Notes: generated by a model not told the origin, from the sequence alone. Shown: positions 1 through 9,111, counted from the first letter of the stretch. The stretch is 43,371 bases of DNA from JAJRZX01 sp964472295 (GCA_964472295.1 CAYYJQ010000017.1:1-43371); one strand, 5' to 3'. Numbers and translations: made by a program.

Positions 1-86
1 TTAGTAAGTAAGAGCGGTTTGGGCCTTATATTAAAGTTAGCATCAGGGCTGAGGGCTGTCAAGAAAGGCGCCGGTCCCTCTGATTC
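1..86. other. Left edge, no gene assigned
   Basis: These 86 bases lie downstream of the leftward membrane-protein gene that ends at 87. I see no convincing terminator hairpin or open frame, and the window edge cuts off any neighbouring gene. Confidence 0.4.
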
Positions 87-1142
87 TTATTGGCCGTGCC
101 TCTTTCTGCCGGAGAGCGCCAGCGCGGCCCCTGTCATTACCATGAGTATTTCTCTACCCCTCCTCACGAGGCTCATGGCAAGGCCCGCCTGAGGGGGCAG
201 CCCGAGGAGCACGGCAATGGCGGCCTTTCCCGTCTCCTGCGTGCCCATGCCCGCGGGCACGGGCACTGCGGCGGCCACTATTATGGTGGCGCACTCGAAG
301 AGCCCCGCGCCTATGAGGCCAAGCCCCTGGCCTCCCGTGCCTATGACGTGTGATATTGCCACCCACTCAAGGGCCGCGGATGCCCACATGCCAATGTAAC
401 ACCCATAGGCAAGGACAGTCCGTCCGGGCGCGCGCTTGATCTCCTTTGAGGCCGCTACGTCTATATGGAGAAAACGCCGGAGGCCCCGGAGTTTTCGCGG
501 CACGCGGTGCCTCAGGCGGTAGTACCCGCCAAGGAGTTCGCGCCCAACCCTGCTCCAGAGCACGATGAGCCACAAAAAGACAGTCATCACCGCCATGAGC
601 ACTGCGAGGATGATAAAACTTGAGCGCCAGGCCTCGCCCCCGAGCCCTCTCAGGGCCGCGCCGCAAAAGACAGAGAAGGCGAATGGCCCCACGGCGGCAA
701 CGTGAAGAAACTTTGCCGCCGCAAGGGCCATGAAGGAGGCATTGTTGCCCTCGCTCCGTGAAAGGGCTATGAGTTTGTATGGTTCGCCGCCTATGCCGCC
801 CGTGGGCATGGCGTAGTTAAGGACCTCTCCTATGTAGCGCGTGCGGGCAAGGCTTGTAATCCCAGTGTACTTCCAACCGGCCTCACGGGGCCTTGTGCCA
901 AGGAGCCAGAGCGCAAAGGTCCCAAGGCCCTGCTGGAGGGCATAGGCCCCCACAACGCCGAAAAAACCGGGCCACCAGCCGCGGGAGAGAGTGCCCCAGA
1001 CCTCCGTGGGACCGAGGCGCCAGATGAGCCAGGCCCCGAGCAGGAGCCCGGCCCCAACGAGAACCCCCTTCAGGCCGCGGCCCCTGTGGTCCTTTTTCGG
1101 GCCCGAAGCCTGAGGAGTATTACCAGTGCCGAGTATATCCAT
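87..1142 (-). CDS. Lysylphosphatidylglycerol synthase TM-region (AglD/MprF-type) integral membrane protein
   Basis: A 351-residue polytopic membrane protein. After a short charged N-terminus (residues 1-25) there are about eight hydrophobic segments. It carries the family-like stretch RYIGEVLNYAMPTGGIGGEP (about residues 102-121) and a C-terminal PAGMGTQETGKAA motif, typical of the MprF flippase-domain/UPF0104 superfamily. Members lack the catalytic LPG synthase domain, as here, and are thought to translocate lipids or serve in glycolipid pathways. The ATG lies inside the upstream gene, giving a 73-bp overlap. No start codon beyond the overlap preserves the first membrane segment, so I keep this one. 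Pairing with a CDP-alcohol phosphotransferase gene suggests it handles that enzyme's lipid product (inference). Confidence 0.8.
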   Translation of the reverse strand: MDILGTGNTPQASGPKKDHRGRGLKGVLVGAGLLLGAWLIWRLGPTEVWGTLSRGWWPGFFGVVGAYALQQGLGTFALWLLGTRPREAGWKYTGITSLARTRYIGEVLNYAMPTGGIGGEPYKLIALSRSEGNNASFMALAAAKFLHVAAVGPFAFSVFCGAALRGLGGEAWRSSFIILAVLMAVMTVFLWLIVLWSRVGRELLGGYYRLRHRVPRKLRGLRRFLHIDVAASKEIKRAPGRTVLAYGCYIGMWASAALEWVAISHVIGTGGQGLGLIGAGLFECATIIVAAAVPVPAGMGTQETGKAAIAVLLGLPPQAGLAMSLVRRGREILMVMTGAALALSGRKRHGQ

Positions 1143-2479
1143 GTGCCTATGGTTATTATCCAGAGAAAGCCGCCGAGCAAGTCCAGTATGGCAAGGGGAA
1201 AGAGGAGATAGGAAAAGTCCCGGCTCGTAAGGGCCTCCACTATCTTCTTGAGGCCGCTTCTCTTATTGGCCGGTTTTTGCTCTCTTCCCGTTGGCTTTAG
1301 AAGGGGCGAGACGGCTATTACGCTAACGAGGACACCGAGGATCGAAAAAAGGGCCAGCGCCCTCCATGGGCCAGGAACGCCCCCTGCCCTCTGGCCCATG
1401 GCGATACCGGCGAAGACGGCCATGTGCGTGAGGTTATCGGCGATAATATCATACCAGAAACCAGATGGGCTCGCCTTTAATAGGAGCCTCGCGAGTTCCC
1501 CGTCAACGCCGTCTATTATGGAATGGGCCTGAAAGAGCGCGGCCCCGAGGAGCCCCCAGAGGGCGCCCTTGCCCTGCGAGAAGGCAAGGCCGGCGAGGAG
1601 GCCGAGGACGAGGGTAAAAGTAGTGACCATGTTGGGCGTTACGCCGAAGCGCCAGAGACGGGTGCTTATAAAGAGGCTTATTTTCCTGTTTATGTGCCGG
1701 GCCATGAAACCATCGGCAGGCTTTACGAGAGATGCGTAGAGTTTTTTCTCGGCCACTTTCATGTCAGCAGGGGTGTCCACGTCCTGCCAGTACCCGGCAT
1801 TGGTAAAGAGGGCCTTGAGTTTTTTTTCTTTCGCGAGGACGCCCATTATATCCGAGATGGAGGGCGAGGGGCCGGCCTTCTTGGCGGCCTTTTTCAGTAG
1901 GTCCGCCTCAAGGACGAACATGCCCGTATCAATGCCGTCGTACTCAGAAAGGTTCTTTCCTATGGAGCGGATAAGACCGTCGCCGCCCACCTTCACAAGG
2001 GTTGCGTCCCCGAGGTCTCCGGTGAAGTCTTCTTTTTTCTCTACTACGAGTAAGGGTGTCTTGTCCTCGGTAAAGTCCCTTATGGCGAGTTCAAGTCTTT
2101 CGGGGCTGAAGATATGGTCTGACATGAGGAGGGCGAAGGGCCCTCTAATGCCCTTGATGCCCGCAAGGAGGCTTACGCCGTTTGGTTCGCTGTAGCGGGG
2201 GTTTTCCACGAGGACGAGTTCAGAGCCCTTGGGCGTAAGGGCAGGGAGGCGTCCTCTCATGAGCCCGGCTTCGTGGCCGATGACAACGACAAAGCGGCTT
2301 ATCCCCGCCTTTGACGCGCTCGCCATGACCCTTGCCATGAGGGGCACGCCCACAAGGGGCATGAGGGGCTTTGGAAGGGGGCTATCACCCCCCGGGCCTA
2401 TTCGCGTGCCAAGTCCCGCGGCCACTATCAGAGCAGTGGAGACGCCTGGAGCCTCGTTGTTTTTTCCATTGTTTTTCAT
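1070..2479 (-). CDS. Bifunctional nucleotidyltransferase / CDP-alcohol phosphatidyltransferase
   Basis: A 469-residue fusion. The N-terminal half (about 15-240) is a sugar-phosphate or inositol-phosphate nucleotidyltransferase: the ALIVAAGLGTRIG loop is followed by PLPKPLMPLVGVPL, and MSDHIF carries a metal-binding aspartate. The C-terminal half (about 260-460) is a multi-pass CDP-alcohol phosphotransferase with the full signature DGVDGELAR, then G, D and D of GFWYDIIAD. This order is that of the IPCT-DIPPS enzymes, which make CDP-inositol and condense it with inositol phosphate. Distant homologues make other phosphodiester lipids, so the alcohol is uncertain. It is translated with the overlapping downstream flippase-like gene. 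No clear Shine-Dalgarno precedes the ATG. Confidence 0.82.
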   Translation of the reverse strand: MKNNGKNNEAPGVSTALIVAAGLGTRIGPGGDSPLPKPLMPLVGVPLMARVMASASKAGISRFVVVIGHEAGLMRGRLPALTPKGSELVLVENPRYSEPNGVSLLAGIKGIRGPFALLMSDHIFSPERLELAIRDFTEDKTPLLVVEKKEDFTGDLGDATLVKVGGDGLIRSIGKNLSEYDGIDTGMFVLEADLLKKAAKKAGPSPSISDIMGVLAKEKKLKALFTNAGYWQDVDTPADMKVAEKKLYASLVKPADGFMARHINRKISLFISTRLWRFGVTPNMVTTFTLVLGLLAGLAFSQGKGALWGLLGAALFQAHSIIDGVDGELARLLLKASPSGFWYDIIADNLTHMAVFAGIAMGQRAGGVPGPWRALALFSILGVLVSVIAVSPLLKPTGREQKPANKRSGLKKIVEALTSRDFSYLLFPLAILDLLGGFLWIITIGTWIYSALVILLRLRARKRTTGAAA

Positions 2480-2546
2480 GTGAAATTAGGCTTTTTGCCC
2501 TTGAAGCCTTGTATTTTCAGTCACGGTGTTGCAATATGACATCCTG

Positions 2547-2552
2547 TATAAT
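2547..2552 (+). promoter_or_regulatory. Possible -10 box upstream of the RND gene
   Basis: A perfect TATAAT lies in the 268-bp divergent region between the leftward phosphotransferase gene and the rightward exporter. I find no matching -35 at 16-18 bp, so it may be activator dependent or fortuitous. It would give a leader of about 190 nt. Confidence 0.3.
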
Positions 2553-2747
2553 ACGCGCGCGTCTGGTTTCCATCGTCTGGTATTCAGATGGGCCTTGTCA
2601 TTTTTTATCAAGTCAGCGGAGGGGCCATAGCGCCGCGCCGCGCAAAAGATACCACAGAGCCCTGTAAAAGACAACTTGTTCAGGTCATGCCCTGAAGGGG
2701 CTTGAACCCTGTCCCGGGGTATACGAGAGAGCAGAGGAGGGTTAATT

Positions 2748-5435
2748 TTGGCGGATCAAAGAGAGAAGGCCGGGCTTACGGGCAGGGCTGTGTCCTGGTG
2801 GGTGACACTTGTCTGCCGGCACGCCTGGGTGACCGTTATAGCCTTCCTTATACTCACGGCCCTCTTGTTCAACTTTACCATACACCACATAGGCATAAAC
2901 ACCGATGCCTCGAAGATGATCTCCGAGAAGCTCCCCTGGCGTCAGACCTATCTATCATACAAGGAAAAGTTTCCCCAGTTCTTTGGCGAGATAGCCATAG
3001 TCATTGACGGCGATACGCCAGGGCTTGCCGAGGACGCCGCCGAGAGGCTCGAGGCGGCCCTGAAGAAAGAGACTAAACTCTTCAAGAGCGTTTACCGCCC
3101 CGGCGGGAGCGGGTTCTTCCGCCGCAACGGGCTCCTTTATCTCGGCACGGAAAAACTCGAGGACCTCTCTGACCACCTTGCCGAGGTCCAGCCCTTTCTC
3201 GGCAAACTCATGGCAGATGAGAGCCTTGGCGGGTTCTTCTCCATGCTCGGCACCGCTATGGAGGCCGTGGAAAAGGGCGATGTTGGCGAGGAGTTCGAGT
3301 TGAGGCCCGTGCTTGACGGCGTGGCCCGGGCCGCACGGGCAACAGAAGAGGGCCGTTTCTACCGTCTCTCATGGCAGGACCTCATGCTCGGCACGAAGAG
3401 CAAGCCATCGGAGAGGAGGAGGTTCATAATAGTCCAGCCGCGGCTTAACTTTTCGGAGTTATTTCAAGGCGAGGCCGCCATGCAGAGGATAAGGACCCTT
3501 GCGAGGGAACTCTCCCTTGACTCCTCCCACGGCGTGCGCGTGCGCCTTACGGGCTCTGTGGCCCTTGCCAACGAGGAGTTCAAGAGCGTAAGCCAGGGCG
3601 CGGGGCTCGCGAGCATCGCGGCCTTTATCGCCGTATGTGTTATCCTATTCCTGGCGCTTCGGAGCCTTACCATGCTCGTGGCCTCCATGCTGACGCTCCT
3701 TTGCGGCATCATAGGCACTGCGGCCTTTGGAGCGGCAGCAGTGGGAAAACTCAACATGATTTCAATGGCCTTTGCTGTTCTGTACATTGGTCTTGGAATC
3801 GACTACGCAATACACCTCTGCCTTCGCTACAGGGAACTCGTCTTCGAGGGGCACTCACACATTGAGGCCATGAGAATGGCCGCCGGGGACGTTGGGGCGT
3901 CTCTTGTCCTCTGCACCATAACAACGGCCGCCGGGTTCTATTCATTCATCCCCACTGCCTACTCCGGCGTCTCGGAACTTGGGCTCATATCAGGAACGGG
4001 CATATTCATAAGCCTCTTCATAAGCCTCTCTTTTCTTCCGGCACTTATTTCGCTTCGGCCCCTTCGGCCCCGGGTTGGTGTTTCCCCGGTAAAGAGAGGT
4101 GTGCCCCCTTCAGGCGGTTTGATGGAAAGGGCCCGCGCCCGGCGCTTTCCCATACTCATTGTGCTTACCCTCATTGGCGCTGGCTCGGCGGCGCTCCTTG
4201 GCTGGGTGCGCTTTGACGGTAATCCCATGAACCTTCGAGACGCCTCCATGGAGTCTGTGGCCACCTTTAACGAGCTCATGAGAGAGCCCGGCTCATCTCC
4301 CCTTACAATAGTGGTTGTAAAGGAAAAAGGCATGGATGTAGCCGGAAGCGTAAAGAGGCTGAAGGCCCTCTCGGTGGTGGACAAGGCAGTGAGCATAGAC
4401 GACTTTGTCCCAAAGGGCCAGGACGAGAAGCTCGATATAATAGAAGAGATCTCCATGCTCATGGGGCCGGACCTCGAGGCCGCGGGCTTTGAAGGCCCTG
4501 CCAATGCTCATGTGAAAGGCGGCACGGCGCGCTTTGGGGCCATAAGGGACCTTGAGGCCGCTCTTGAAAGGTACGCCGCCTCGGATGCCGTAAGGCCCAA
4601 TGAGAGGGCCGCGGCGGAGGGCGCCCTTGGCGCCATGAGGGGCATGGTGAAACAACTTGAAAGGACAGACCCAACTAAGAGGGAGCATATGCTCGGGGAG
4701 TTTGAGCGGTCCATCCTTGCCGGCCTTCCCGCAAGGCTCGCCCTTCTTCGGGAATCGCTGGAGGCAGGGCCCGTGGAATTTTCCGACCTTCCGCCAGACC
4801 TTGTGGAGCGCTGGGTGGGGCGCACCGGCGAGAGGCTCATAAAGGTCTTTCCAAAAAAGAACATATCAGACCCCCGTAACCTCGCCGAGTTCGTAGCGGC
4901 CGTCCGGGGCATCGAACCCCATGCCACGGGCCTGCCCGTTGTAATCGCCGAGTCGGGCCACACCGTGGTTCACGCCTTCAGGCAGGCCTTTATCTACGCC
5001 CTCATATTCATCATAATAATACTCCTTCTCCTCCTTCGTGACATAAAGGACACGGCCCTTGTACTCCTGCCCCTTGTATACGCGGGCATACTCACCGGAG
5101 GGGCCACGGTCCTTCTGCACATACCCTTCAACTTCGCCAATATCATTGCATTGCCGCTATTTCTCGGCATAGGCGTTGATAACGGCATACACGTGGTGCA
5201 CCGCGCGCGCACGAACCCGAGAGGACCCGCATCGCTCTTGAGTTCAAGCACATCGAGGGCCGTGCTCTACAGCGCCATTACCACCATAATAAGTTTCGGC
5301 GGCCTCGCGTTCTCAAGGCACAGGGGCATGGCGAGCATGGGGCACCTTCTTACAGTTGGGATTATCCTTACGGTCCTCTCAACGTTATTCGTGCTCCCAC
5401 TTCTCCTTGGTGGAAGGGATGATAATAGTGTGTAG
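2748..5435 (+). CDS. RND/MMPL superfamily exporter, HpnN-like
   Basis: An 895-residue inner-membrane transporter with the duplicated RND plan: one TM near 25-45, a large periplasmic loop, five clustered TMs near 280-430, then TM7 near 465-485, a second loop and five TMs at about 745-890. The motif IGLGIDYAIHLCLRYRE in the first half and LGIGVDNGIHVVHRAR in the second are the paired TM4-type proton-relay signatures of MMPL/SSD-like RND proteins. Length and neighbours (two MlaC-family genes) match HpnN, which moves hopanoids to the outer membrane with HpnM. No hopanoid synthesis gene is in the window, so the cargo is open. The TTG start is chosen because AGGAGG at 2735-2740 sits 7 nt before it. 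Confidence 0.85.
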   Translation: MADQREKAGLTGRAVSWWVTLVCRHAWVTVIAFLILTALLFNFTIHHIGINTDASKMISEKLPWRQTYLSYKEKFPQFFGEIAIVIDGDTPGLAEDAAERLEAALKKETKLFKSVYRPGGSGFFRRNGLLYLGTEKLEDLSDHLAEVQPFLGKLMADESLGGFFSMLGTAMEAVEKGDVGEEFELRPVLDGVARAARATEEGRFYRLSWQDLMLGTKSKPSERRRFIIVQPRLNFSELFQGEAAMQRIRTLARELSLDSSHGVRVRLTGSVALANEEFKSVSQGAGLASIAAFIAVCVILFLALRSLTMLVASMLTLLCGIIGTAAFGAAAVGKLNMISMAFAVLYIGLGIDYAIHLCLRYRELVFEGHSHIEAMRMAAGDVGASLVLCTITTAAGFYSFIPTAYSGVSELGLISGTGIFISLFISLSFLPALISLRPLRPRVGVSPVKRGVPPSGGLMERARARRFPILIVLTLIGAGSAALLGWVRFDGNPMNLRDASMESVATFNELMREPGSSPLTIVVVKEKGMDVAGSVKRLKALSVVDKAVSIDDFVPKGQDEKLDIIEEISMLMGPDLEAAGFEGPANAHVKGGTARFGAIRDLEAALERYAASDAVRPNERAAAEGALGAMRGMVKQLERTDPTKREHMLGEFERSILAGLPARLALLRESLEAGPVEFSDLPPDLVERWVGRTGERLIKVFPKKNISDPRNLAEFVAAVRGIEPHATGLPVVIAESGHTVVHAFRQAFIYALIFIIIILLLLLRDIKDTALVLLPLVYAGILTGGATVLLHIPFNFANIIALPLFLGIGVDNGIHVVHRARTNPRGPASLLSSSTSRAVLYSAITTIISFGGLAFSRHRGMASMGHLLTVGIILTVLSTLFVLPLLLGGRDDNSV

Positions 5436-5533
5436 GGGGGAGACGCGCCGGCAGGACGCCCTCTGGCAGGTGGTCATATATACATTGTATGGATGGGCTG
5501 GGGAGATAAAAGGGGTGAGGAAAGAACTAATCC

Positions 5534-6163
5534 CTACTCTTCCTCGTAGGCGGCAATCTTTTTGTCAAGTTTTCTTATGAGGCCGTTGTAGTTCTTCTTT
5601 CTCAGTATGTAGGTGTACTGGGCGCGCTTCAGGGAGAGGTCACTCACGCCGTTTACCACTACGTTTATGACACGCCACTGGGTGCCCCGTTTCTTTAGGA
5701 CATAGTCCATGTGTATGACCTCGCCGTCGGCCTTTGTCAGCTCCGAGCGCACGAGGAGGCGGGACCTCTTGAGGGGTTTACTGGAGACAACACGGAATTT
5801 TTCTCCGCCATAACCGTCAAAGCGCGCGGCATAGGTGGAGATGCTGAGCACCGTGAACTTTTCCGTAAGTTCCTTTCGCTGGTCTTCGTTAAAGGTCTTC
5901 CAGAGCCTGCCCACGGAGTAGCGGGTTATGGTCCTGAAGTCAAAGGTATCCTCAATAACTGGTTTCAGTATCTCGTACCGGCCCTTGTAGCCAAGTTGTT
6001 TCGCCTCTTTCATTACCGAGACAAGGGTCTTGTCGAGTGTGTTGATGATTTCTTCGGCCTTATGGAGGTCATCGGCGCCGGCCCGGCCAAGGCATGAAAA
6101 GGAGATAACGAGGACAATGAGGGTGATAATGCCTATCCGTCTGTCCGTCCTGCTGAAACCCAT
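5534..6163 (-). CDS. MlaC/Ttg2D-family periplasmic phospholipid-binding protein (copy 1)
   Basis: A 209-residue protein with an N-terminal signal sequence (hydrophobic residues 11-27, likely cleavage after GRAGA). It then has the MlaC/HpnM fold: an N-terminal helical part (LDKTLVSVMKEA), the FDFRTITRYSVGRLW motif, and a C-terminal strand region ending in KRAQYTYILRKKNYNGLIRKLDKKI. MlaC proteins carry a phospholipid between membranes; HpnM is the hopanoid-linked version. It converges on the RND gene with 98 bp between and diverges from a second mlaC across 269 bp. Pairing with an RND protein instead of MlaFEDB ABC genes favours the HpnM/HpnN type of partnership (inference). Confidence 0.85.
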   Translation of the reverse strand: MGFSRTDRRIGIITLIVLVISFSCLGRAGADDLHKAEEIINTLDKTLVSVMKEAKQLGYKGRYEILKPVIEDTFDFRTITRYSVGRLWKTFNEDQRKELTEKFTVLSISTYAARFDGYGGEKFRVVSSKPLKRSRLLVRSELTKADGEVIHMDYVLKKRGTQWRVINVVVNGVSDLSLKRAQYTYILRKKNYNGLIRKLDKKIAAYEEE

Positions 6164-6432
6164 CTCAGGTACCGCTCCTCCAAGTATTGTTCTTATATTG
6201 CGCCTATGGTAAGAAACCCCTTAATGGTGTATAGTATATTACAGAATCAGGTACTTGGCAAGGGGGCTCCGGCGCCATGAGGGGGTTGGTGGCAAGCGCA
6301 GGTATATTATACTTTGCAGGCCTTTTGTCCTGTAAGTCATGCAGTGTTCAGTAGGGTGTTTCCTTTATAGGGAGGCTGGTTTATTCAGAGGTTTTTTTTA
6401 AGATTTTTAAGATAAAGAAAGGTGGTGGACCA

Positions 6433-7053
6433 TTGAAGAAGATACTGGCGGCTCTAATGACCCTATGTTTTCTCTCGCTGTTCTTCTCTCCATCAAGTGT
6501 CAGGGCGGGCGAGATGACGGAGCGAATACGGACCACCGTGGACAGGGCCCTTGGCGTGCTCAGGGACCCTGCCTTGCAGGGCGAGGCCCACAAGAAAGAG
6601 CGCAGGGAACGCATACGCGCCTCAGTGGAAGGCACTATTGACTTTGAGGAGATGACGCGACGCTCCCTTGGCGTACACTGGAGAAAGAGGACGCCGGAAG
6701 AGAGAAGAGAGTTCGTCCACCTCTTCAGCGATCTCCTTGAGAATTCCTATATATCCAAGATAGAGCAACAGACTGACGAAAAGGTATACTACACTGACGA
6801 GAGGGTAAACAAGAAGGGTACGCGCGGGCTCGTAAAGACAAAGGTCGTCACAAGCAAGGACACTGAGATACCCATATTCTACAGGATGATGAAGAAAGAA
6901 GGCAGATGGGTGGCCTATGACATAGTAATAGAGGGCGTAAGCCTTGTGAGCAACTACAGGACGCAGTTTGGAAAGATAATCCGCAGTTCTTCCTACGAGG
7001 ACCTTGTAAAGACACTCAGGAAGAAGGTAAAAAACATACGCACTGACCCCTGA
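6433..7053 (+). CDS. MlaC/Ttg2D-family periplasmic phospholipid-binding protein (copy 2)
   Basis: A 206-residue paralogue of the leftward protein at 5534-6163. A Lys-rich N-terminus and hydrophobic core (residues 5-22) form a signal peptide cleaved near SVRAG. The family motif appears as IDFEEMTRRSLGVHW. The C-terminus has the typical SNYRTQFGKIIRSSSYEDLVKTL. The start is TTG, preceded by AAAGGTGGTG. It lies on the strand opposite its paralogue, so each may serve different conditions or cargo. Immediately after the stop its last codons reappear twice in the non-coding DNA (see the repeat at 7008-7223), which suggests lost tandem paralogues. Confidence 0.85.
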   Translation: MKKILAALMTLCFLSLFFSPSSVRAGEMTERIRTTVDRALGVLRDPALQGEAHKKERRERIRASVEGTIDFEEMTRRSLGVHWRKRTPEERREFVHLFSDLLENSYISKIEQQTDEKVYYTDERVNKKGTRGLVKTKVVTSKDTEIPIFYRMMKKEGRWVAYDIVIEGVSLVSNYRTQFGKIIRSSSYEDLVKTLRKKVKNIRTDP

Positions 7054-7223
7054 GCCGGTTTTGCCCTACGGTTTTGGCGGATGGGTTGAAAAAGACACTT
7101 CGTAAGAAGGTTAAGATCATAGGTACTGACCCCTGAGCCGGTTTTTCCCAAATGCATTGGCTGGTGGGCAGGACCCTTTGAGAAAGGGTTAAAAGATACG
7201 CACCGACCCCTGAGCCGGTTTTT
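7008..7223 (+). repeat. Three successive copies of the mlaC 3' tail
   Basis: The end of the mlaC gene (7008-7063) encodes a tail ending in IRTDP-stop, followed by GCCGGTTTT. The pattern recurs at 7089-7146, where the same frame reads KKTLRKKVKIIGTDP-stop, and at 7181-7223, reading KIRTDP-stop. Stop codons are at 7051, 7134 and 7211, so the spacing is 83 then 77 bp. Differences between copies 1 and 2 are largely synonymous (CTC/CTT, AGG/CGT, GTA/GTT). A small hairpin ACCCTTT-GAG-AAAGGGT lies at 7173-7189. The rest of this 418-bp gap holds only the promoter at 7324. Confidence 0.8.
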
Positions 7224-7323
7224 GTTGTAAAGCAGATTCCTGGACTTCACCCGCGCCCCACCTGCCCGGTTCACCTGACGAGGTAATGAGTTTCGATTAC
7301 CCGGGTATGGCGCAAAAGAATAC

Positions 7324-7352
7324 TTGACAAAAATAATAAGGTATATTAAATT
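7324..7352 (+). promoter_or_regulatory. Predicted sigma70-type promoter for the iscR-like/nifS/iscU operon
   Basis: TTGACA at 7324-7329 is followed after 17 bp by TAAATT at 7347-7352. A run of A/T lies in the spacer. Transcription would begin near 7360, about 110 nt before the Rrf2-family gene, leaving room for autoregulation as is usual for IscR. Confidence 0.55.
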
Positions 7353-7471
7353 TAGATGATACGGCACAGGACCGCCTTTTACATTACAGGGAGAGGTTGG
7401 GAAGGCCTTGACGTCTGGTTCGCCTTCAAGGGCGCGGAAGGCCGGGTTTTTTCTCTACATATTTTTTAACT

Positions 7472-7894
7472 ATGAGACTATCAACAAAAGGACAATACGC
7501 CGTCAGGGCCATGGTGAGTCTTGCGCGGCACAGGGGCGATGCCCCGGTATCCCTCAAGGATATATCCGAGCATGAGGGTATTTCGCTCTCATACCTCGAG
7601 CAACTCTTTGTAAAACTCAGGAGGGGCCATATCGTAAGGAGCGTGCGCGGCCCCGGAGGCGGGTACATTCTTGCAAGACCTTCTTCGGACATAAGCGTGG
7701 GAGAGGTCATCTCCGTGGTGGAAGAGCCCCTTAACCCCGTTGCCTGCCTTGACAAGGATTCCGCGGGTTGCGAGCGGGCCGCCACGTGCTCGACGCAGGC
7801 GGTATGGAAGGGACTTGCCGGGAAGATAGCGGAATTTCTCGGGTCTATCAGCATAAAAGATATTACAGAAGACGCAAAGCCGCGGTCTCTCTGA
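7472..7894 (+). CDS. Rrf2-family transcriptional regulator, IscR-like
   Basis: A 140-residue winged-helix regulator starting MRLSTKGQYAVRAM, the Rrf2 N-terminus. The recognition region ISLSYLEQLFVKLRRG and the wing RGPGGGYILARP follow. Three cysteines, C92, C100 and C106, sit where IscR binds its 2Fe-2S cluster (first spacing 7 rather than 5 residues). The residue matching the IscR histidine ligand (H107 in E. coli) is Gln109. It heads an operon with a desulfurase and IscU, so it probably senses Fe-S status and represses its own operon. The missing His suggests another fourth ligand or altered cluster stability. Confidence 0.85.
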   Translation: MRLSTKGQYAVRAMVSLARHRGDAPVSLKDISEHEGISLSYLEQLFVKLRRGHIVRSVRGPGGGYILARPSSDISVGEVISVVEEPLNPVACLDKDSAGCERAATCSTQAVWKGLAGKIAEFLGSISIKDITEDAKPRSL

Positions 7895-7941
7895 GACCCG
7901 GCACAGAGTAGAGAGGACACTGAAAGGAGGTCTGTACTGAC

Positions 7942-9111
7942 TTGAATAAGAAAATATACGTAGACCATAACGCAACGACGCCGCTGGACCGCGAGGTCCT
8001 TGAGGAGATGCTCCCCTTCCTGCAGGACGACTGGGGAAACCCATCGAGCGTGCACTGGGCCGCGAGGGGACCAAAGTCCGCCCTTGACCAGGCAAGAGAG
8101 CGCGTGGCAGCGCTCCTCAATGCCGCGCCCCTTGAGATAGTCTTCAACTCAACGGGCACAGAGGGCGACAACCACGCCATAAAGGGCACCGCCCTTGCAA
8201 GAAAGAACAAGGGCAACCATATAATAACAACAGTAGTCGAGCACCCCGCGGTCCTCAATACGTGCAAGTACCTTGAAAAAGAGGGCTTCGAGGTCACATA
8301 CCTCAATGTGGACAAGATGGGTATGCTGGACCTCGATGAACTCCGCGCGGCCATCAGGCCCGAGACCATTCTCATTACCGTCATGTACGCCAATAACGAG
8401 ACAGGCGTTATCTTTCCGATTAACGAGATAGGCGAGATAGCGAAGGAAAAGGGCATAACCTTTCACAGCGACGCTGTTCAGGCAGTTGGAAAGATTCCCA
8501 TTGACGTAAAGACCCTCAAGGTGGACCTCCTGACCCTATCGGGACATAAACTCTACGGCCCCAAGGGCACGGGCGCCCTCTTTGTAAGGCGCGGCGTGCG
8601 CCTCGTGCCTCTCCTTCACGGCGGCCATCAGGAGAGAAACCGCCGGGGCGGCACGGAGAACGTTGCCGGCCTCGTGGGCCTTGGCAAGGCCTGTGAACTC
8701 GCGGGAACGCATATGGACGAATCCGTGGCCCATATGAAGGCCCTTCGCGACAGGCTCGAAAGGGGCCTCATGGAGAAGATACCTGACATCAAGGTGAACG
8801 GCGACCCTGAGAAGAGGCTCCCCAATACGGCCAACATAAGTTTCGAGTACGTGGAGGGCGAGTCACTCCTTCTGAACCTCGACATGCTCGGAATAGCGGC
8901 TTCAAGCGGCTCGGCCTGCACCTCAGGGAGCCTTGAGGCAAGCCACGTTCTTCTTGCCATGAGCCTCTCGCACGAGATGAGCCACGGCTCCGTAAGGTTC
9001 AGCCTCGGCAGACACAACACCGAGGAGGAGATAGACTATATAATAGAGAAAATGCCTCCCATAGTGGAGCGCATGAGGAGCATGAGCCCCCTGTACGCAG
9101 GGACCAAATAA
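7942..9111 (+). CDS. nifS: Cysteine desulfurase, NifS/IscS type
   Basis: A 389-residue class V aminotransferase-fold enzyme that takes sulfur from L-cysteine and passes it on as a persulfide. It begins KIYVDHNATTPLD. The PLP lysine is K203 in TLSGHKLYGPKGTG, and the persulfide cysteine is C326 in SSGSACTSGSLEASHV, which marks group I NifS/IscS. Length is normal. The TTG start follows AAAGGAGGTC at 7923-7932. IscU follows 28 bp later. Likely sulfur users in this window are IscU and the tRNA thiolase MnmA. NifS and IscS cannot be told apart from sequence alone; no nitrogenase genes are here, so a housekeeping role is likelier. Confidence 0.93.
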   Translation: MNKKIYVDHNATTPLDREVLEEMLPFLQDDWGNPSSVHWAARGPKSALDQARERVAALLNAAPLEIVFNSTGTEGDNHAIKGTALARKNKGNHIITTVVEHPAVLNTCKYLEKEGFEVTYLNVDKMGMLDLDELRAAIRPETILITVMYANNETGVIFPINEIGEIAKEKGITFHSDAVQAVGKIPIDVKTLKVDLLTLSGHKLYGPKGTGALFVRRGVRLVPLLHGGHQERNRRGGTENVAGLVGLGKACELAGTHMDESVAHMKALRDRLERGLMEKIPDIKVNGDPEKRLPNTANISFEYVEGESLLLNLDMLGIAASSGSACTSGSLEASHVLLAMSLSHEMSHGSVRFSLGRHNTEEEIDYIIEKMPPIVERMRSMSPLYAGTK

